DNA of 16,592 nucleotides from positions 1,330-17,921 of the forward strand of contig DIPE01000082.1 in assembly GCA_002427015.1 (NCBI GenBank), given 5' to 3'. Positions 15,362 through 16,592 of this stretch are shown one piece after another. Made by a program: the position numbers and the translations under genes. The notes beneath the pieces were generated by a model. That model was not told the origin of the DNA and ran no database searches. It saw nothing but the letters and a program-made list of their open reading frames with translations. Source of the stretch: Firmicutes bacterium UBA5496. Lineage in GTDB: Bacteria > Bacillota > Proteinivoracia > UBA4975. How positions within the stretch are numbered: position 1 is the stretch's first letter; every line of letters starts with the position of its first letter.

Positions 15362-16435
15362 ATGTCCCATCGTCTGCTCGTAATTAATCCGGGCTCAACA
15401 TCAACGAAAATTGCCGTTTTTGAAGATGAAAGGCCCCTGCTTGAACAGACCTTGCGCCATTCCGCCGAAGAACTGAAGGCTTATAACAATATCATCGACC
15501 AGTATCAGTTTCGCAAGGACATAATTCTGGAAAGCCTCCACAGCCAAGGCATCAACCTCAACAAACTGTCGGCAGTGGTGGGCCGGGGGGGCACCCTCAA
15601 ACCTATTGTCGGCGGCACTTATATTGTCAATGACCAAATGATCAACGACCTTACCAGTGGTGTCCAGGGACAGCATGCTTCCAGTCTCGGCGGCATCATT
15701 GCCAGAGAAATCGCCGAGCAGTTTAACATTCCCGCCTATATCGTCGACCCGGTGTCGGTAGATGAGCTGTCGCCTGAGGCCAGAATATCCGGCCTGCCGG
15801 AGATTGAGCGGCGCAGCATCTGGCATGCCCTCAATCAAAAGGCAGTGGTGCGCAAGGCGGCTGCCGAAGCCGGCAAGGAATACCAGGAAGCTAATTTTAT
15901 CGGCGTCCACCTGGGGGGAGGCATTTCCATTGCCGCCCATTTGCGGGGACTAGTGGTTGACGTCAACAATGCCCTCCATGGGGATGGTCCCTTTTCACCT
16001 GAGCGCGCCGGCGGCGTGCCGGTGGGGGACCTGGTGCGGCTCTGTTACAGCGGCAAGTATAGCCAGCAAGAGATGCACAAAAAATTGGTGGGCCAGGGAG
16101 GCCTGGTTGGCTATCTGGACACCAATGACGGGCGCACCATCACGAGCCGCATAGAGGCTGGCGATGAAAAGGCCAAATTGGTATACAAGGCCATGGCCTA
16201 TCAGATTGCCAAAGAAATCGGCGCCGCCGCCGCTGTCCTTAAAGGTGACGTGGATGCAATTGTCCTCTCCGGCGGTTTGGCACACGATCGCACCTACCTG
16301 GTGCCTTGGATTGAAGAGAGAGTATCCTTTATCGCCCCGGTAAAAGTCTACCCCGGCGAGTTTGAGATGCTGGCTCTGGCCTTAGGCGGTTTGCGCGTGC
16401 TCACTGGCGAAGAAGAGGCCAGGGAATATAAATGA
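15362..16435 (+). CDS. buk: Butyrate kinase-family acyl kinase 2
   Basis: A 357-residue acetokinase-superfamily kinase completing acyl-phosphate to acid conversion with ATP formation. It has NPGSTSTK at 9-16, VQGQHASSLGG at 101-111, VDPVSVDE at 128-135, RRSIWHALNQKAV at 150-162 (canonical), VHLGGGIS at 182-189 and HGDGPFSPERAGG from 206. It is closer to the usual branched-chain/butyrate kinase sequence than kinase 1. A strong AAGGAGGT (15349-15356) sits 5 nt from the ATG, possibly giving independent translation after the hairpin. Its stop overlaps the next start (ATGA). Pairing with the leucine-type dehydrogenase suggests isobutyryl-, isovaleryl- or 2-methylbutyryl-phosphate as substrates. 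Confidence 0.95.
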   Translation: MSHRLLVINPGSTSTKIAVFEDERPLLEQTLRHSAEELKAYNNIIDQYQFRKDIILESLHSQGINLNKLSAVVGRGGTLKPIVGGTYIVNDQMINDLTSGVQGQHASSLGGIIAREIAEQFNIPAYIVDPVSVDELSPEARISGLPEIERRSIWHALNQKAVVRKAAAEAGKEYQEANFIGVHLGGGISIAAHLRGLVVDVNNALHGDGPFSPERAGGVPVGDLVRLCYSGKYSQQEMHKKLVGQGGLVGYLDTNDGRTITSRIEAGDEKAKLVYKAMAYQIAKEIGAAAAVLKGDVDAIVLSGGLAHDRTYLVPWIEERVSFIAPVKVYPGEFEMLALALGGLRVLTGEEEAREYK

Positions 16436-16592
16436 AATCTGAAGGCAGTCCCCTAGGGCGCAAACTTGTAATTGTCGGCGCTTACGGCAGCGGCAAGACT
16501 GAGTTTGCCTTGAACCTGGCCAAGCAGATGGCAGCCAAAGAGTCAATTGTCCTTGTGGATTTGGACATCGTCAATCCCTACTTTCGTTCCCG
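16432..16592 (+). CDS. P-loop ATP-binding protein, N-terminal part (3' truncated)
   Basis: Fifty-three codons are visible before the window ends. The start ATG overlaps the kinase stop by 4 nt. Strand plus Walker A VIVGAYGSGKTEFALNLA is followed by VLVDLDIVNPYFRS, where the aspartates resemble the switch/Walker A'-adjacent region of SIMIBI-class (MinD/CobQ-like) ATPases. The function is unknown to me. Its place in the operon suggests assembly or activation of the acyl-CoA-forming oxidoreductase expected downstream, but this is an inference. Confidence 0.7.
   Translation, partial: MKSEGSPLGRKLVIVGAYGSGKTEFALNLAKQMAAKESIVLVDLDIVNPYFRS

Overview
The window looks like a chromosomal segment of a spore-forming Firmicute of the Clostridia type, probably an anaerobe that ferments amino acids. 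The evidence is the sporulation genes spoIVB and spo0A, the Clostridia/Bacilli-style order tlyA-nadK-recN-spoIVB-spo0A, and a sigma-54-controlled bcd/buk/ptb operon. The base composition looks moderately GC-rich. All genes lie on the + strand. I saw no mobile elements, CRISPR arrays, rRNA or tRNA.

Region 1 (1-3429) is a housekeeping cluster. It holds the 3' end of tlyA (rRNA methyltransferase family), a small membrane-anchored protein that resembles a PD-(D/E)XK nuclease fold, nadK (overlapping by 4 nt) and recN. It closes with a strong, nearly symmetric terminator at 3393-3429. The argR gene that often sits between nadK and recN in related genomes is absent.

Region 2 (3430-5816) is the sporulation pair: spoIVB (PDZ plus S55 serine peptidase, signalling to sigma-K) and spo0A (master response regulator). 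Each appears to have its own upstream control region. A TGTCGAA 0A box lies upstream of spo0A, and a terminator follows it.

Region 3 (5867-9188) is a tightly packed envelope cluster: steA and steB (membrane-associated cytokinesis proteins best known from Actinobacteria), a GT2 glycosyltransferase, and a MraY/WecA-like membrane glycosyl-1-phosphate transferase. The order tlyA-nadK-recN-steA-steB matches Mycobacterium Rv1694-Rv1698 as I recall it, with spoIVB-spo0A in the middle here.

Region 4 (9241-16592) is a catabolic regulon. A PAS-PAS-AAA+-Fis sigma-54 activator (BkdR-like) is followed by a near-perfect -24/-12 promoter with upstream repeats. The operon then runs amino-acid dehydrogenase 1, acyl kinase 1, phosphate acyltransferase, amino-acid dehydrogenase 2, acyl kinase 2, and the start of a P-loop ATPase. 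The expected pathway is: amino acid deaminated to a 2-oxoacid; oxidative decarboxylation to acyl-CoA by an enzyme not in the window; then acyl-phosphate, and finally acid plus ATP. The two dehydrogenases differ. The first carries residues I associate with phenylalanine dehydrogenase and the second looks like leucine dehydrogenase, so the operon may hold two substrate channels, aromatic and branched-chain, sharing one Ptb. This is the most interesting hypothesis in the window.
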